64,000 nt of DNA from Trichosphaerium sp. ATCC 40318 (Eukaryota; Discosea; Flabellinia; Trichosidae): NCBI GenBank assembly GCA_038496445.1, contig JALMLS010000621.1:62001-126000 (forward strand). The letters are read 5' to 3'. A program made the position numbers and the translations under genes. The notes under the pieces are model-generated. The model saw only the letters and a list, made by a program, of their open reading frames with translations, made no database searches and had not been told where the DNA came from. Of the stretch, positions 40,601 through 51,455 are shown one piece after another. The stretch's first letter is position 1, and each line of letters starts with the position of its first letter.

Positions 40601-41203
40601 ACATATCACGAGAAATGATGAGGATGCTGTAGAGATGCCAGAAGTTGAAGGTGTTTTAGGCAAGAATACTGAATGTAGGGCAAATTAGCCTTACCTTGAT
40701 AGCGCCCTATAAAGTCACTCAATTGATTTTGTATACAGTATTGTTGTTGGCACTGAAATAGTTACCACTTTAAACCCTTAATTGTATGCTGTCATTTTTT
40801 TATTCAAAACTGTAAATATTCGTAGTTTGAGACGTTAGTTCTCAGTAAATTATGTTGCACGCTTTACAGGTCACTGTGATTACAGACCACTAAACGTGAA
40901 TTTAAGAGTTAAAGCAACATGAATTCAAAGGAAACTATAGCGCTTGTATTGTTACTTGTGTACACCTCACTCTACCACGTGTTAATGCCATTATTTCCGA
41001 AAGATGTTGTACTAACCACAGCTGTGATTTAAGTTTAGTTGCAGACCTTGAGCACGCGCGCAATGTGAATCAATATTGGTTGATAAAAGTGGTATAGAAT
41101 GCATCTTAAAGTCAAGTGATCTTGTACATTGAACTGTATGAGATAGTTAGATGTATGTCACAGTGCTAGTAATAGCACTGTTTTGAAGTAGAAAACACCA
41201 GCA
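37667..41203. other. Gene-poor region, 3.5 kb
   Basis: This region lies upstream of the minus-strand giant gene and should hold its promoter just right of 37666. Small open frames (38107-38376, 39662-39934, 40228-40443) have no recognisable motif. An 8-bp GC-rich inverted repeat, GGTCGGGT (39647-39654) with ACCCGACC (39677-39684), stands out in AT-rich sequence. A perfect palindromic hairpin sits at 41161-41180, directly before the broken MORN-type gene. CACGTG occurs near 38175, 39267 and 40976. Confidence 0.45.
41161..41180. repeat. Perfect 8-bp hairpin upstream of the MORN-type relic
   Basis: CAGTGCTA and TAGCACTG pair exactly around the loop GTAA. It ends 23 bp before the ATG of the degenerate open frame at 41204, so it could be a leftover regulatory or terminator element of the inserted gene, or chance. 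Confidence 0.55.
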
Positions 41204-41912
41204 ATGGCAAACCAGGTTGTAGATACACATGAACTAGCTAAGCTTATGTGCAATTTATTAGACCTTCCACTTGAGCTACAACTTGATATAAACGATTTAG
41301 ACTTCACTGTATATCAATTATGGCCGTTACTATCAAAACAAGCAACAACCACAAGGTTTGACAATAAACTAAACAAACATGGCAAGTGGATAAGAAAGTT
41401 CTCTTCAACACAACAAATATCAGTTAAAATGTACTGGAGACATGGAAAACGTCTTGGAGTTGTCAAACAGTGGCATACTAACAGACAATTGCAAAAAACT
41501 CTGTAACTACAAGAATAACCAACTTCATGCAGGAGTTTGCAACAAGTGGTTTGATGACAGTAAACTAAGAACGGAGTGTAGCTACTTTAGAGGCTAATTA
41601 CATGGCGAATAAAAAGTGGAAAGATGGTTTTAAAATCATGCCCTTTTAAAACAACATTGCTTTTATTTCAATGGTAAACCAGATGGAGAATAGAAGTGGA
41701 GTAATGGTAAATTGACACTGCATTGTTCATATGCCAACAATAAACTAGAATGTGAATATAAGGCACGGTATGGCAATGGTAATCAACGTCAAATATGGAT
41801 TCAATGTAATTTTGTTGATGATGTACACGTGGTATGGTATAATAATGGAGATATAGCCGAGAAACTCCTTTATGCTATTGAAAAACGTTTGAGCAGAAGG
41901 AAAATTTGGTAG
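41204..41912 (+). pseudogene. Degenerate MORN-variant (YwqK-like) repeat gene, possibly from a giant virus
   Basis: The first open frame (41204-41506) has an N-terminal segment with LPLELQLDINDLDF and VYQLWPLLSKQ, then enters repeats of about 22 residues. Motifs such as YWRHGKRLGVVKQWHTN, LHAGVCNKWFDDSKLRTECS, CFYFNGKPDGE and QIWIQCNFVDDVHVVWYNNG recur across different frames up to 41912. The pattern Gly-x-x-x-Gly-x-x-x-x-Trp-x-x-(Asn/Asp)-Gly is that of MORN-2/YwqK repeats, which are abundant in some amoeba-infecting giant viruses, often behind an F-box-like head. The frame breaks near 41.49 kb and several stops follow between 41.59 and 41.70 kb. No introns explain these breaks, unlike the intron-rich neighbours. 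I read it as a decayed, intronless insertion; viral origin is inference. Confidence 0.55.
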
Positions 41913-42900
41913 AGGAAAAACAATACATCATTGGAATCTATCAGACTTATATTATTCTTCCTTTGAGTGCCTCATTCCCATCTCTGCAACTCCTGTATTA
42001 ATCAAACAAATGTACATAGTTAAGGTGTTTCACAAAGTGGTATTATACCTGATCATGTGATACCTTCATGAGAAAATAATTTACGCCATACATTGACTTC
42101 ATTCCTGTGTTTGTGATACTCGTACATAGCCACAAGGTCGTCACCATGTAGATTGTAATCCCTTATCAGTTATGTTATTGTTGATAACCATAGATTTTTA
42201 ATGACGGTACAAATAGTATTTTACAGGCGTTTGATAAGCGGGGTAGTTTGTTACTTAAGGTAGTTTCCAGTGTAACAACTTCGGTGAGTAGTTCAATCAA
42301 TGACAGATTACGATAGAACAAGTTTTTTAATGCAATGTAATTTATTGATTTGTACAAGAGATTAATCCAATAAATGGGATGGGTCTCTGGCTGCGTTGAT
42401 CCAGGTAGGGTCGCAGTCAAGCGAGATGGAGTCTCTCCTCCAATCTGGTAGTGTTGGACTAACAAGAACAAGTGAATCTAACACTGGAAAGAAGAGCAAG
42501 AACTGATAGTAATAATTTGTTGTAGAACTGTATTACTTTTGACTGCTTGCTCTACAATACGGAGCGATTGATATAACGCAATGCTAGTGATCAAGTATTT
42601 CATAACGTGTGTAAACCACATGGATATCTGATCGTTGTGTCCTACAGGACACATAACACAATAATATAACCGTTGCTTGGGAATAGTCTTTCGTTTCATT
42701 GAGGGTAGCCACTTGTCTAAACGGACACTTGTTAGAAGATTCAATGCATTTTGATACGGGTTTAAACAACTCACTTTAGAATAGACATTCATTCATCCAA
42801 GTATTGCTTTATGAAATGGATAACTTGAGAGATAAATAAGAGAGTGTATTGAACAGATATTTTATTTACATCAGGTGTACTGTGCAACATCCAATGCGTC
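41913..42900. other. Gene-poor region between the MORN-type relic and the acyltransferase
   Basis: This stretch of about 1 kb holds minus-strand open frames at 42175-42471 and 42478-42792. Neither has a recognisable domain, and neither shows the GTACG-type splice pattern of nearby genes. They may be further decayed pieces of the same insertion as the MORN-type relic. The right end is the 3' flank of the acyltransferase, whose stop lies at 42901-42903. Confidence 0.4.
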
Positions 42901-44536
42901 TTAAGATAAGACGTTTGGTGCAGGGTCATACCACGTGGTTTGCTTTTGCATTATTGCTTTGTGGAAAGCAATCTTATCCTTTATTGTAGCACTTGATAAT
43001 GCAAGCCCAGAAACACGTGCCATATTCTGCATATTCAATAAGACAACAAATACAATCACTACACTTTTTCGAAAAAAAAAAATTGAACGCACGCTTCTAA
43101 CATTGTTGGCGTACAATTGAGGGTTACCTATCCACAAGTAAATTATAATGGTTACAATCAGTATGTGTACCTTTTTCTTCTTTTGATGGTTTGTACGTGT
43201 CAAGGTAAGTCAGTTGAAGTCTAAAATGATAAGGAGGTTCACAAATTTATGAAGTATTTTTATACCTGTTTCTAAAACTTGTCAGGAAAAACAGTAAGTG
43301 CCAGTGTATAGGAATTGTCTCCCAAGATATCCCAAAGTATGTGTTATCTGGGTACCTAACAAAAAAATAATTGGTTCCTCATCCTTGTTATCCTAAAGCA
43401 CGCACTGGATGACAACAGGTTGCACTGGCAACCCAGATACAAAGGCACCTTGGATAGATAAGAAACAGGCTGCAAAAAAAAAATTGGTGGGTACCTGTGC
43501 GGAAATGTATAAGACTAGTACCATTCGTAGTTGTTCCTTCAGGAAATATAACAAGAGGTTGCCCTGTAGAGCAAAGTGTTTAACGAACAAAAAATGTACG
43601 AAAGAGTTTTGTTACCTGTTTTCTTTTTTTGGCGTTCTACTATATCTGACGTTGTTGAACTTCGGCCATTGCCATCAGATGATTTATCTCTCATATGTTT
43701 GTTCGCAAATACTGAGTTATAAACCTGAGACAGGAATCCAAACATGAAAACATGCTTTACACTGCCCTAAAAAAATAAAAGTAAATCAGACTGCTAATAT
43801 TTCAGTAACAACCCAGCCATGACTTGCAATTTGTTACGTACCTTTGCAACAAAAGAAGGTCCGTGAAGACCGAGTAATATTAGAACATCCAAGTAAGACA
43901 CGTGATTTGACACAAGTGTTGTACAGGCTGGCTAAAAAAACCCGAAAGGTCAGCAAACAAAAAAAAAAAAAAAATGACAAGTTCAAAAAACTAAAGAAAA
44001 AAGAGTGTTGTCCACGTGCGTCTAGTCTTCCTTTTTGCTCGATTGTAAAGAACCTACACGGCTGTTAACAATTAACGTTCTTGTACCGCACTAAGACGTT
44101 GATAGGTCATACCCAAGGATAGCAAGCCCAAAACGTATGTAGTAGTATGAGAAGCTTCTCATTATGCTCAATTTGTTTGTTACGCGATTATCAGCTGGTA
44201 TCTAACGTTATTTCAGCTTCTCAAAACGTCATTGAATGTGAGAACCGGGGAATACTTACCTCACGTATTACTAACCAGTGAATGAGCCAATAGAACGTTA
44301 TCATTGGTATGCCGATACATATGCGAATCTACAAACGTCACAAACTTGATTACAAATAACTAACGTTAGTACAGGCAGTAATACACAGAATCCTATCATA
44401 AACAGTTAAGATAACGCGTATGAGCACAATTTGAGTGTGTACCGAAGATAAATTGAAGCCAAACTGTCAAACCTCCGTTATTGAATATCGGTATACGCCC
44501 ATGCACAAACGGTGCTACGTCTACCTCCTTTTCCAT
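42901..44536 (-). CDS. LPCAT-like lysophospholipid acyltransferase (PlsC family)
   Basis: A chain of small exons encodes a PlsC-type acyltransferase: 44260-44328, 44113-44154, 44016-44061, 43842-43927, 43616-43766, 43495-43563, 43406-43448, 43266-43355, 43171-43220, 43093-43127 and 42901-43026, ending at TAA. These sum to 807 nt in one frame. Block 1, VSNHVSYLD, holds the catalytic HX4D. Block 3, LVIFPEGTTTNG, holds the substrate-binding EGT. FVSGLPVQPVVIQ is block 4. Hydrophobic segments (ITFYWLIHWLV, LLILLHTFW) precede the active site, and NPQLYANNVRSNMARVSGL near the end is typical of LPCATs. The enzyme would transfer an acyl group from acyl-CoA to a lysophospholipid at ER or Golgi membranes. 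The start is uncertain: an ATG at 44536 opens a 94-nt exon, but its phase does not fit the next exon. Confidence 0.82.
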
Positions 44537-44736
44537 TGGTGTTACCGCCTTGAAATGACCTTAACGCCTTAATAAGTCATTTTTCGGTAAAAACGTCACA
44601 GAATCGCGTAAGATCAACCCTTATAGCAGAAGGTGACATTTGGGCCTTGTACAATGCCTTAACAAAACGTAGTGTAACTTACGAAAACTTACCATAAAAC
44701 CCTTCAACAAACCTGAAAACCACTAAAGGTTCAACC
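44537..44736. promoter_or_regulatory. Short divergent intergenic region (acyltransferase / SCAR)
   Basis: Only 200 bp separate the tentative acyltransferase start on the minus strand from the SCAR start on the plus strand. It should therefore carry both promoters. No clear TATA box or conserved element is visible by eye. Confidence 0.4.
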
Positions 44737-46361
44737 ATGGTTCTTTGTAAACGTAACGTACCTCCTGTGCATGTATTGCACAAAATTGAGGGTAAATACT
44801 CTGATAAAGTCCCAAAAGAAAAACTATGTCAGTACACCAATCAAGCTACGCTCGCTGGTGTGCTCACCCAATTGACAATGCTCACTCAGTACGCTGACGA
44901 GATGTTCACCGGGTTAATGGAAGAGGCCGGTTCTACCTACGACCGCATCAAAAACCTCACCTCACGCACTCAAAAGCTCCAAACAGAGATGCCGAAAATA
45001 GATGAGTTCTTCAAGCGCCAATCGCTCAAACGTATGAATGAGACAAGCCGCGTCAGCTGGTACGTTAATGTCACCACTCACAAAGCCTTTTAAAGCAAAA
45101 CATTATTGTACAAACGAGTTTTTTTTTACTTATCATCACTAAGGCGCTCAGCAAACTCTGAAGAGCATCAACACTTCACTCGTGAAACAATACCTAATGC
45201 TTTACATCAAATTTACAAAAAAAAGTGTTCACCACCTCCAAACCTCGTCATACTCGACGAACACGCCGAAAATGAAGGAAACTGCTTGGGTAAATACACT
45301 TACCCACAATTCTTCATCGAAGAGTGGATCATGGAGCAAAAACGTCAATTGCAGGTCTTAAAAGAAGAGCGTAAAGCCAGACGTGCTGAACGCGCAGGAA
45401 AACGAAAGGACAGGAAAGAAAACGTCCAAGACAAGAAGAAGCCAAGGCGTTTAAAGAGGATTAGATACGATCCAAACACCGGAGAGAAGATTGTAGAAGT
45501 CTACGAAGCAGATGCCGACGCTCCTGCAGGAGCTGCACCTTTACCACCAACAGAGACAAGCACGTCAACACCTGCAGCCCCGCCTGCTGCTACAGAGAAC
45601 GCTCCTGCTGCCGAAGTCAGCACAACCAGCTCTACAAAAAAGAAAAAGAAGCGCCCAAAGAAATCGCCTCGCTCACCTCCAAAGGCTCCAGCTGACGCTG
45701 CACCACTCCCTCCACCAGGTATAATTTTCGTTGTCTCATTTCTTGTTTTTCTGACATAAAGCTTTAGCTCCCGAAGCACCAAGCGTTAATGCTCCGCCAC
45801 CACCGCCTATGCAGAATGGAACTGCTCCAAAACCAGCAACACCTACACCTGCTCCTGTAGCCGCTCCACCACCTCCTGCAGCGACACCGTATGTCCCTCC
45901 ACCACCACCAACTACCAGTACGTTTTTCTACCATCCTTTTGGGTATTTAGTTTCTCACTAACCTACTCTCAGGTGTGGTTCCACCACCTCCTCCTCCAAT
46001 GGCTGTAGCTCCTCCTCCACCTCCTATGGGCGGTATTCCACCGCCACCTGCAGCTGGAATGCCTCCACCGGCTCCTGCCGCACCTAAGGGCGGTCTGCTT
46101 AGCCAGATTCGTATGGGTGCTTCTTTGAAGACACCAACGCCTGTTGCCAAAAAACCAGCCACTGAGCGCTCTGGATTGATTCAAGCTATCCAAGGCGGTA
46201 TTAAATTGAAGTCAGCTTCCGCAAGGAAATTGCCTGAGAAAAAGGCTTCCACTCAAGCTCAATCCGTTGCTGACATTCTGGCGCGTCGTATTGCCATTCA
46301 GCCAGACTCAGACTCTGACAGCGAATGGGATAACTCCAGTGAAGATGAGTGGTCCGACTAA
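44737..46361 (+). CDS. scar: SCAR/WAVE actin nucleation-promoting factor
   Basis: Four exons (44737-45059, 45144-45718, 45762-45917, 45973-46361) sum to 1443 nt, giving 480 residues. The SCAR homology domain fills the N-terminus: LCKRNVPPVHVL, LAGVLTQLTMLTQYADEMF, then IPNALHQIYKKKCSPPPNL and KYTYPQFFIEEW. A basic region (RKDRKENVQDKKKPRRLKR) follows, then a long proline-rich stretch with PPPPPP runs that can bind profilin and SH3 domains. The C-terminus holds two WH2-type actin-binding motifs (LLSQIRMGASLK; GLIQAIQGGIKLK), a connector around VADILARRIAI, and an acidic tail with Trp (EWDNSSEDEWSD) that activates Arp2/3. In the family, Rac-GTP releases WAVE to drive branched actin. The Rac-like gene lies 0.7 kb downstream. 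Confidence 0.95.
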
Positions 46362-46433
46362 ACTGCATCAAGGCGACACGAGCTCTTGAAACACCATTGC
46401 GCGTTGACTTTGAATTACATTACATTTTATTAA

Positions 46434-46439
46434 AATAAA
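46434..46439 (+). promoter_or_regulatory. Polyadenylation signal AATAAA of SCAR
   Basis: AATAAA lies 73 bp after the SCAR stop codon, within a stretch with T-rich sequence downstream. It lies 76 bp before the 3' end of the convergent MRT4 gene, so the two transcripts probably overlap. Confidence 0.6.
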
Positions 46440-46514
46440 GAAAAGATTCTTGTTTTCTTCTAAACATTCCTTTTGGGTTTGATTTCATTTGCTTGTTTTT
46501 TTTTCAGTTTTCGT

Positions 46515-49209
46515 TTACTCGTCCATGTCGTCACGCAACATTTTTACTTTAGTAGTCTCGCTATCCCAAACGGCGATGGCTTCAACGGTAAAGTAACACA
46601 TTGGAATACCAAGCAATTTCTACAAAGAGTTAAAAAAATTAGCAAAACAGGACTCGTCACGAAATGCAAAGGTGTTGAAATTACAAGACGTACAATGATT
46701 TGTGCTTGCTCCGGACGAAGCTCTTGTCCTTTAGTACACACAGTGTGTTCATATCGGAGCTTAATGATACCATTATCAAGTCGTGTTGGTAGCCCGTTCT
46801 TACGCAATTGCGGTTCGAGTTCGTGAGAAAAATGAGAAACGCCATCCTTAATAAGCACGTGAGCAATTATTCACTCTTTTGAAAAGGGAAAAATTCGAAA
46901 CACAAGAGGCGCAACGCCAATAAAAAACCAAAGAAAAAAAAACAAGAAAAACCTGTTGGCTTCTATTGAAAAAAAAATCAAAGTTCACATTTAAAATTGG
47001 GCAAAGTGAATTCTCGCGCTTAAACTAACTGGTTAGCCTAATCACACAAGTAACAAAGCAGTTTTTACGTCAAAACAACTTCACACAAAACTCAATAACA
47101 ACATGGCAACAGGCATTAAACTAGTAGTAGTAGGTGATGGCGCTGTAGGTAATAATATTATCTAAAACTCCTTCAAAACACGCTCCTAAACACCCTTCTC
47201 AAGGTAAAACGTGCCTCCTCATTAGTTACGCCAATAACAGCTTTCCGGATGACTATGTACCAACTGTATTGTACGTACAATGCCAAAGTAGATGGCTAAC
47301 GATGAAACAAAACAAAAAAAATTAAAACTTAAAATTTTAGCGATAATTACGTTGTTACTCTCACAGCAGGCGAACAACAAATTGAACTTGGTTTATGGGA
47401 TACCGCAGGTAAATTACCCCTTTAATAATAAATCGTTGTTCTAATTGTTGCTTACTTCAATTTTTAGGTCAAGGTAAACGATACTTTACAAATCACGTGT
47501 TCGCCTAACGTTTTTTTTTTCCATCGATGCATCACTTTTTTTTTAAATGGTTTTAAAAGTCAGTTTTACTTATTTCTTGTATTAGAGGAATACGATAGAT
47601 TGCGTCCGCTATCTTATGCTGTACGCACAACAAAAGAAAATCCTTTTTTTTTTTTTTTTGAAATACTGGAACTTTAAGGCTAATGGTTTTGTTTTTAGAA
47701 CGCAAATGTGTTTCTCATATGTTTCTCAGTGGTAAACCCAACCAGTTACGAAAATGTAACAGCCAAGGTACGCCGCTCAACCCCGATTTTTGAAAATACA
47801 AGTAATTGGCTTTGATGCTCACGTGATTTTCGCTAGTGGTACCCAGAGCTCATGCACTTTTGTCCTGGAGAACCAATTATTCTCGTCGGTACAAAAATGG
47901 ATTTACGCGAAGAATCGTCTACTATCGAAAAGCTCAAGGCAGCAGGACAGACTGCAGTCACCCAACAAAAAGGTGATGAGCTTAGCAAGAAAATTAAGGC
48001 TATTTGTTATATGGAGTGTTCTGCAAAGACGCAACAAGGACTCAAAGAGGTAAGAATCGAAACAAGACCAAATTCGTTTCAAACTTCAAGAAAAGAGAAC
48101 AAGAAGAAAAAAAAATGATGACATTTTTCATTTGTTGTTTCTCGAAAAGACGTGACTCTGACGGTTTCACTAGGTATTCGATGAAGCTGTAAAGGCTGTA
48201 TTATTTAGCTCAAAGAAGGGCAAAAGACGAGGTGGTTGCGTATTATTGTAAAAGAAGTCATTGGGGGTAGTGACCGTATAATAAATTCAAAACCGAATAT
48301 TAGAATAGCTTTCAAAAAAAACCAAGTTTTTGTTGTTCTTCTTGCACTCAGGTTGTTCAAGGGCAATTGCGCTCATTCTCTTTTCATAAAACAATTATTG
48401 ATTACGTACCTCTTGAAGAATAACATCTTGTGTTGCTTCTGTGCCTGCTTTTGGGAACTGTGGAAGGCGGGTTTTCGTTAAAATACTAAAAATTGAGGAC
48501 ACGTCAGTTGTCAAACAAAAAGCGAAGAAAAAAACAGTCGTAGACTGCATCATTGACATACGATTGCACGTGTTTAAATGTGTCATTGGTAAATAGAAGA
48601 ATTTTTTTTGGTAGACCTATAATACGCGTCAGTACAACATACAGGAGGACCTCCTTTTGTTTGTAAGCAAAAAAAATTATTCTTTGAAAATAAAGTGCCA
48701 GTGCTAGCTTTGTACCTCTTGTAAGTGGTGGTATTTGACATAAATTAGGTCTCAATTCATCTGTTTCATCCCTGCCGAGTGCAAAGCGAAGGAGTGTAGC
48801 CTTTGGGAATAAAAATCTAGAATTACGTCAAAAAACGCTTTTTGAGGTTTTTTTTCATTTATTTGTACACACCTGGAGCCTTTTAGTTGTGTGCGCAAGT
48901 GAATAAGCCCTAAAATTAATTAGAACACCTAAATCGTATCTAAATGGTCATAAACGCTTTAATTACCATCGTTACGCATGTTGTGTAGCTCAATAACATC
49001 TATAACGCATAAGAAATAATTACATTCATTAGTTTGAGGTCGTACATAGATAACGGTACTCATCTATGCTCTCTCGTACAAGGTTTACAATTTTTTCCTT
49101 GTTGTTTCGCGTTTTCTTCTCCGTTTGGGTGAAAAGAACTGTAACCAAGGTTAATAGAATTCAACTTGTATGTATACGTACGTTTTTGTCGTCTACCGGC
49201 TTTTGGCAT
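46515..49209 (-). CDS. mrt4: Ribosome assembly factor MRT4 (uL10-like)
   Basis: Nine exons (49182-49209, 49046-49138, 48967-48999, 48873-48909, 48716-48816, 48546-48616, 48410-48457, 46694-46846, 46515-46619) sum to 669 nt, giving 222 residues, close to the usual size. Landmarks in order are MPKAGRRQK, LLFTQTEKKTR, YVIELHNMRND (family NMRN), ILLFTNDTFKHVQSYVN (family GLLFTN), FPKAGTEATQDVIL, ELEPQLRKNGLPTRL and IKLRYEHTVCTKGQEL. MRT4 is the nucleolar stand-in for the stalk protein P0 during 60S assembly. The intron between exons 7 and 8 (46847-48409, 1563 bp) is about 20 times longer than the other introns and contains the whole Rac-like gene on the opposite strand. Phase is 0 on both sides of this intron and the protein alignment is continuous across it, which supports the model. 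Confidence 0.88.
47103..48251 (+). CDS. Rho-family GTPase, Rac/Cdc42-like
   Basis: Eight exons (47103-47148, 47204-47270, 47341-47408, 47468-47473, 47586-47620, 47699-47767, 47837-48049, 48174-48251) sum to 582 nt, giving 193 residues. All G motifs are present: P-loop GDGAVGKTC, switch I YVPTVFDNY, switch II WDTAGQEEYDRLRPL, GTKMDL and ECSAKT. The Rho insert region (SSTIEKLKAAGQ) is present. The tail is polybasic (KKGKRR) and ends CVLL, a CaaX box with Leu, which favours geranylgeranylation and membrane attachment. Exon 4 is only six nucleotides (GTCAAG) and supplies the catalytic Gln of DTAGQE. The gene lies wholly inside an MRT4 intron on the opposite strand. The RhoGEF at 2-5 kb and SCAR just upstream are plausible regulator and effector. 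Confidence 0.95.
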
Positions 49210-49589
49210 TGTGTAATGTAAATGAGGTGAGAAATACTGGCTAAAAAAACTCCAAATTTCGTTAAGTCACGAAAGGGAAAAAAAAATACAAGCTTCAACT
49301 GGAAGTGTACAAAGAGCTGACCGATCGGAAGTTGCAACTTCCAAGCCCAACCGAAGTTATTCAGCGATTAACGCGTTTTCACTTTTTGAAATGAAGCAAA
49401 ACAAACTTTGATGCAAAGAACAACAAAGTGCGAAACTGCACAAAGAGAAATAACGACAATAACTTTAAAAATAAAAGAGCCACTGTTATTTATAACAGTA
49501 GCATTTTACAATGTAGTCAGGATCTTAATAGAGCTTATTAGGAGGCTCTTAGTTCTATTTTTTTGAAGATTTTGATAGATATTCAAAAT
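49210..49589. other. Intergenic region between MRT4 and CDC123-like genes
   Basis: About 380 bp, both neighbours on the minus strand. It holds the CDC123-like 3' UTR and the MRT4 promoter. Short inverted repeats occur near 49488-49505 (ACTGTTAT with ATAACAGT around a 2-nt loop). I see no gene. Confidence 0.45.
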
Positions 49590-51119
49590 CTATTTGAGCT
49601 TTCCTTCGGCCTTGCGTTGCACCTCCTTGAGCTCGAAATACTTCTTCCATTCGCTTGTCAAGCATTTCTAGAATAGGAAGGAGTTTAGACTGATGTGATT
49701 TTAAAACAAAGCGAAAAATATTATTACCTTGACATCAGTACGCTTGACTGTTGTTATCCTGAATTCGAAAGGTGATTCGCCTGTCAGCACTTTAACATCA
49801 GCTGGGTTATCCATTTTAAAATGGCCAGTAGACAAAGACGCATGAAGTGCTTTTACTTCAAGCACACGTGCGTTATCTTAAACAGAGAAATTAGACACTT
49901 GAAACTTCAACAAAGAAAAAGTTCATTTTTGAACTTTAACATTCAAAATAAACGTACTAGCTTGAACGATAAAATCAACAACATATGTTTGATGAGGAAT
50001 TAAGTCTTTTACGGTCTCAAATAAAGCCTTAATCTTTGCCTCTTTAGATTTCTTATCCTACAAGACATCGAGTTAAGGCCAAAAAAAAACAACTGCAAAA
50101 AAAAAAAAAGCAAACAAAAAAAAACGGCCGGAAAACAAGAAAGTCTCGGTGGGTACCTTTACAACTTCCTTGGAGTACAAATACTCAGACTGTTGTGTAA
50201 GTGCTGTGAGTTTGTTATTATAAACAAAACCACGTATTACAGTTCCAGCACGTAGGTCTGCATTCCATTTTGATATAAAAACGGGTACAGGGAATTTACG
50301 TTGTACCCTTGACATGTGAATACAAGTCTGTAGATCTTTTTTAAAAGCAAGACTTCGTGTTATTAACTCTACAGCATCTTGTCCTGTAGTAACTTTGAGT
50401 CCTTGGCGAGCTGCCTCATGCAATGCGTCAATTTCGGCGTTATCTAGGTCAACTCCCTATTTACAAAGAAAAAAAGCGTTAGAGTAACGCTTAAGAGTGG
50501 TTTGGTGCTATTGTACTTCTTTTTTATGCTTTTTGAATGTTTTTTCATGTAACACCTCGTTTAGGGTTGCTTTTGTACTGCCGCAGAACTCATTAAACGT
50601 CCAGTCTTTTGCAGTTTTAGAACCTAGTACGTAAAGGTAAGTCCCTGCGTTTGATTGTCCGCAAAAAACAAAAAAACCCTATCAGACACGCACCCATACG
50701 GATGAATACAGGTGCTCCCATCTGTGAAATGGCTGTATCCAGCTTTGCAACTAAAACGTCTTAGAAGGTTATATTAAACGCATAACACATACCTAGGCCA
50801 TCTAGAATCACTTTAACTTGTTCAGGAATCGGGATAACCAGTTTAGGGTCTTCCTGTGCGTTGAATTTTGCTACGACGGCTTTTGCCTCTACTTCCGATA
50901 GTGGAACGAATGATAGGAAAACGCCATTATCCTAGCGTAAAATAAGCGGCGGAACGCTCGCTACAAAAAAAAGAAAACGCTTACCCCAAGCTTACTCCAC
51001 CATTTGTACATGCCGGCGATGAGGCAAGAATCTACGGCGTTTAGTTCAATGTTAACTTTGCCAGACAGGAAATCCTCGGCCATTTTACTCAAATCTGATT
51101 TTTGTGCTGCTTCAGCCAT
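49590..51119 (-). CDS. cdc123: CDC123/D123-like ATP-grasp protein
   Basis: The gene starts at ATG 51119-51117 and ends at TAG 49592-49590. Exons include 50985-51119, 50793-50931, 50694-50750, one from 50623 to about 50515, 50158-50457, then small exons to 49590. Family landmarks are LVIPIPEQVKVILDGL, PVFIRMGSKTAKDW (family FVRLSSRSPKDA), DAVELITRSLAFKKDL, PVPVFISKWNADLRAG, IRGFVYNNKLTALTQQSEYLY (family EFRCFV...AISQ) and HQTYVVDFIVQ. D123 proteins have an ATP-grasp fold and help assemble the translation initiation factor eIF2. Several residues of the family's metal/ATP site are not clearly conserved here, so this may be a divergent paralogue rather than the orthologue. The donor of the fourth exon is the least certain boundary. 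Confidence 0.65.
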
Positions 51120-51197
51120 TGTTGATGATAATAAGTGTTCAACTAACTGGTGCTTATTTGGACGATACCGTTTTGATTACTTAACTGTTCAGTTTAA

Positions 51198-51455
51198 GTG
51201 TATGCAATTTTTTGGCGCACAGAGGGCATTGTACATGGTCGTAAAGCCGTTATGACTAATTGCAGTTTGTATCTCAGTGAAAACGCAAAGAATTTATCAA
51301 AAGAACAAGCAAACGCCCGTCGTCTCATCCATGGTTCGGTAGAACACAATTTGCGGGAATTTTTGTATTTAGATGGCACCTCGGAGCTACGATTATGGCT
51401 ATGCAGTTCTCTTAGCGTAATTAAGGTTGTTCTCAATACCGTTAACGATTTTTAA
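51198..51455 (+). CDS. Small hypothetical open frame, 85 residues
   Basis: An ATG-started frame of 85 codons lies between the divergent CDC123-like and 428-residue genes. It contains TNCSLYLSENAKNLSKEQ and HNLREFLYLDGTSELRLWL, a fairly even amino-acid mix rather than the low-complexity look of random AT-rich frames. I do not recognise it. It could be a small gene, an upstream exon of the next gene, or chance. A weaker frame overlaps it on the opposite strand. Confidence 0.3.
   Translation: MYAIFWRTEGIVHGRKAVMTNCSLYLSENAKNLSKEQANARRLIHGSVEHNLREFLYLDGTSELRLWLCSSLSVIKVVLNTVNDF

Noticed and set aside
42175-42792. Two minus-strand open frames as genes
   Set aside because: No recognisable domain, no consistent splicing, and composition like random AT-rich frames.
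45501-46162. Minus-strand Gly/Ala-rich frames
   Set aside because: Antisense shadows of the proline-rich region of SCAR.
48395-48755. Separate small genes on the minus strand here
   Set aside because: These frames are explained as MRT4 exons 6 and 7 with read-through into introns.
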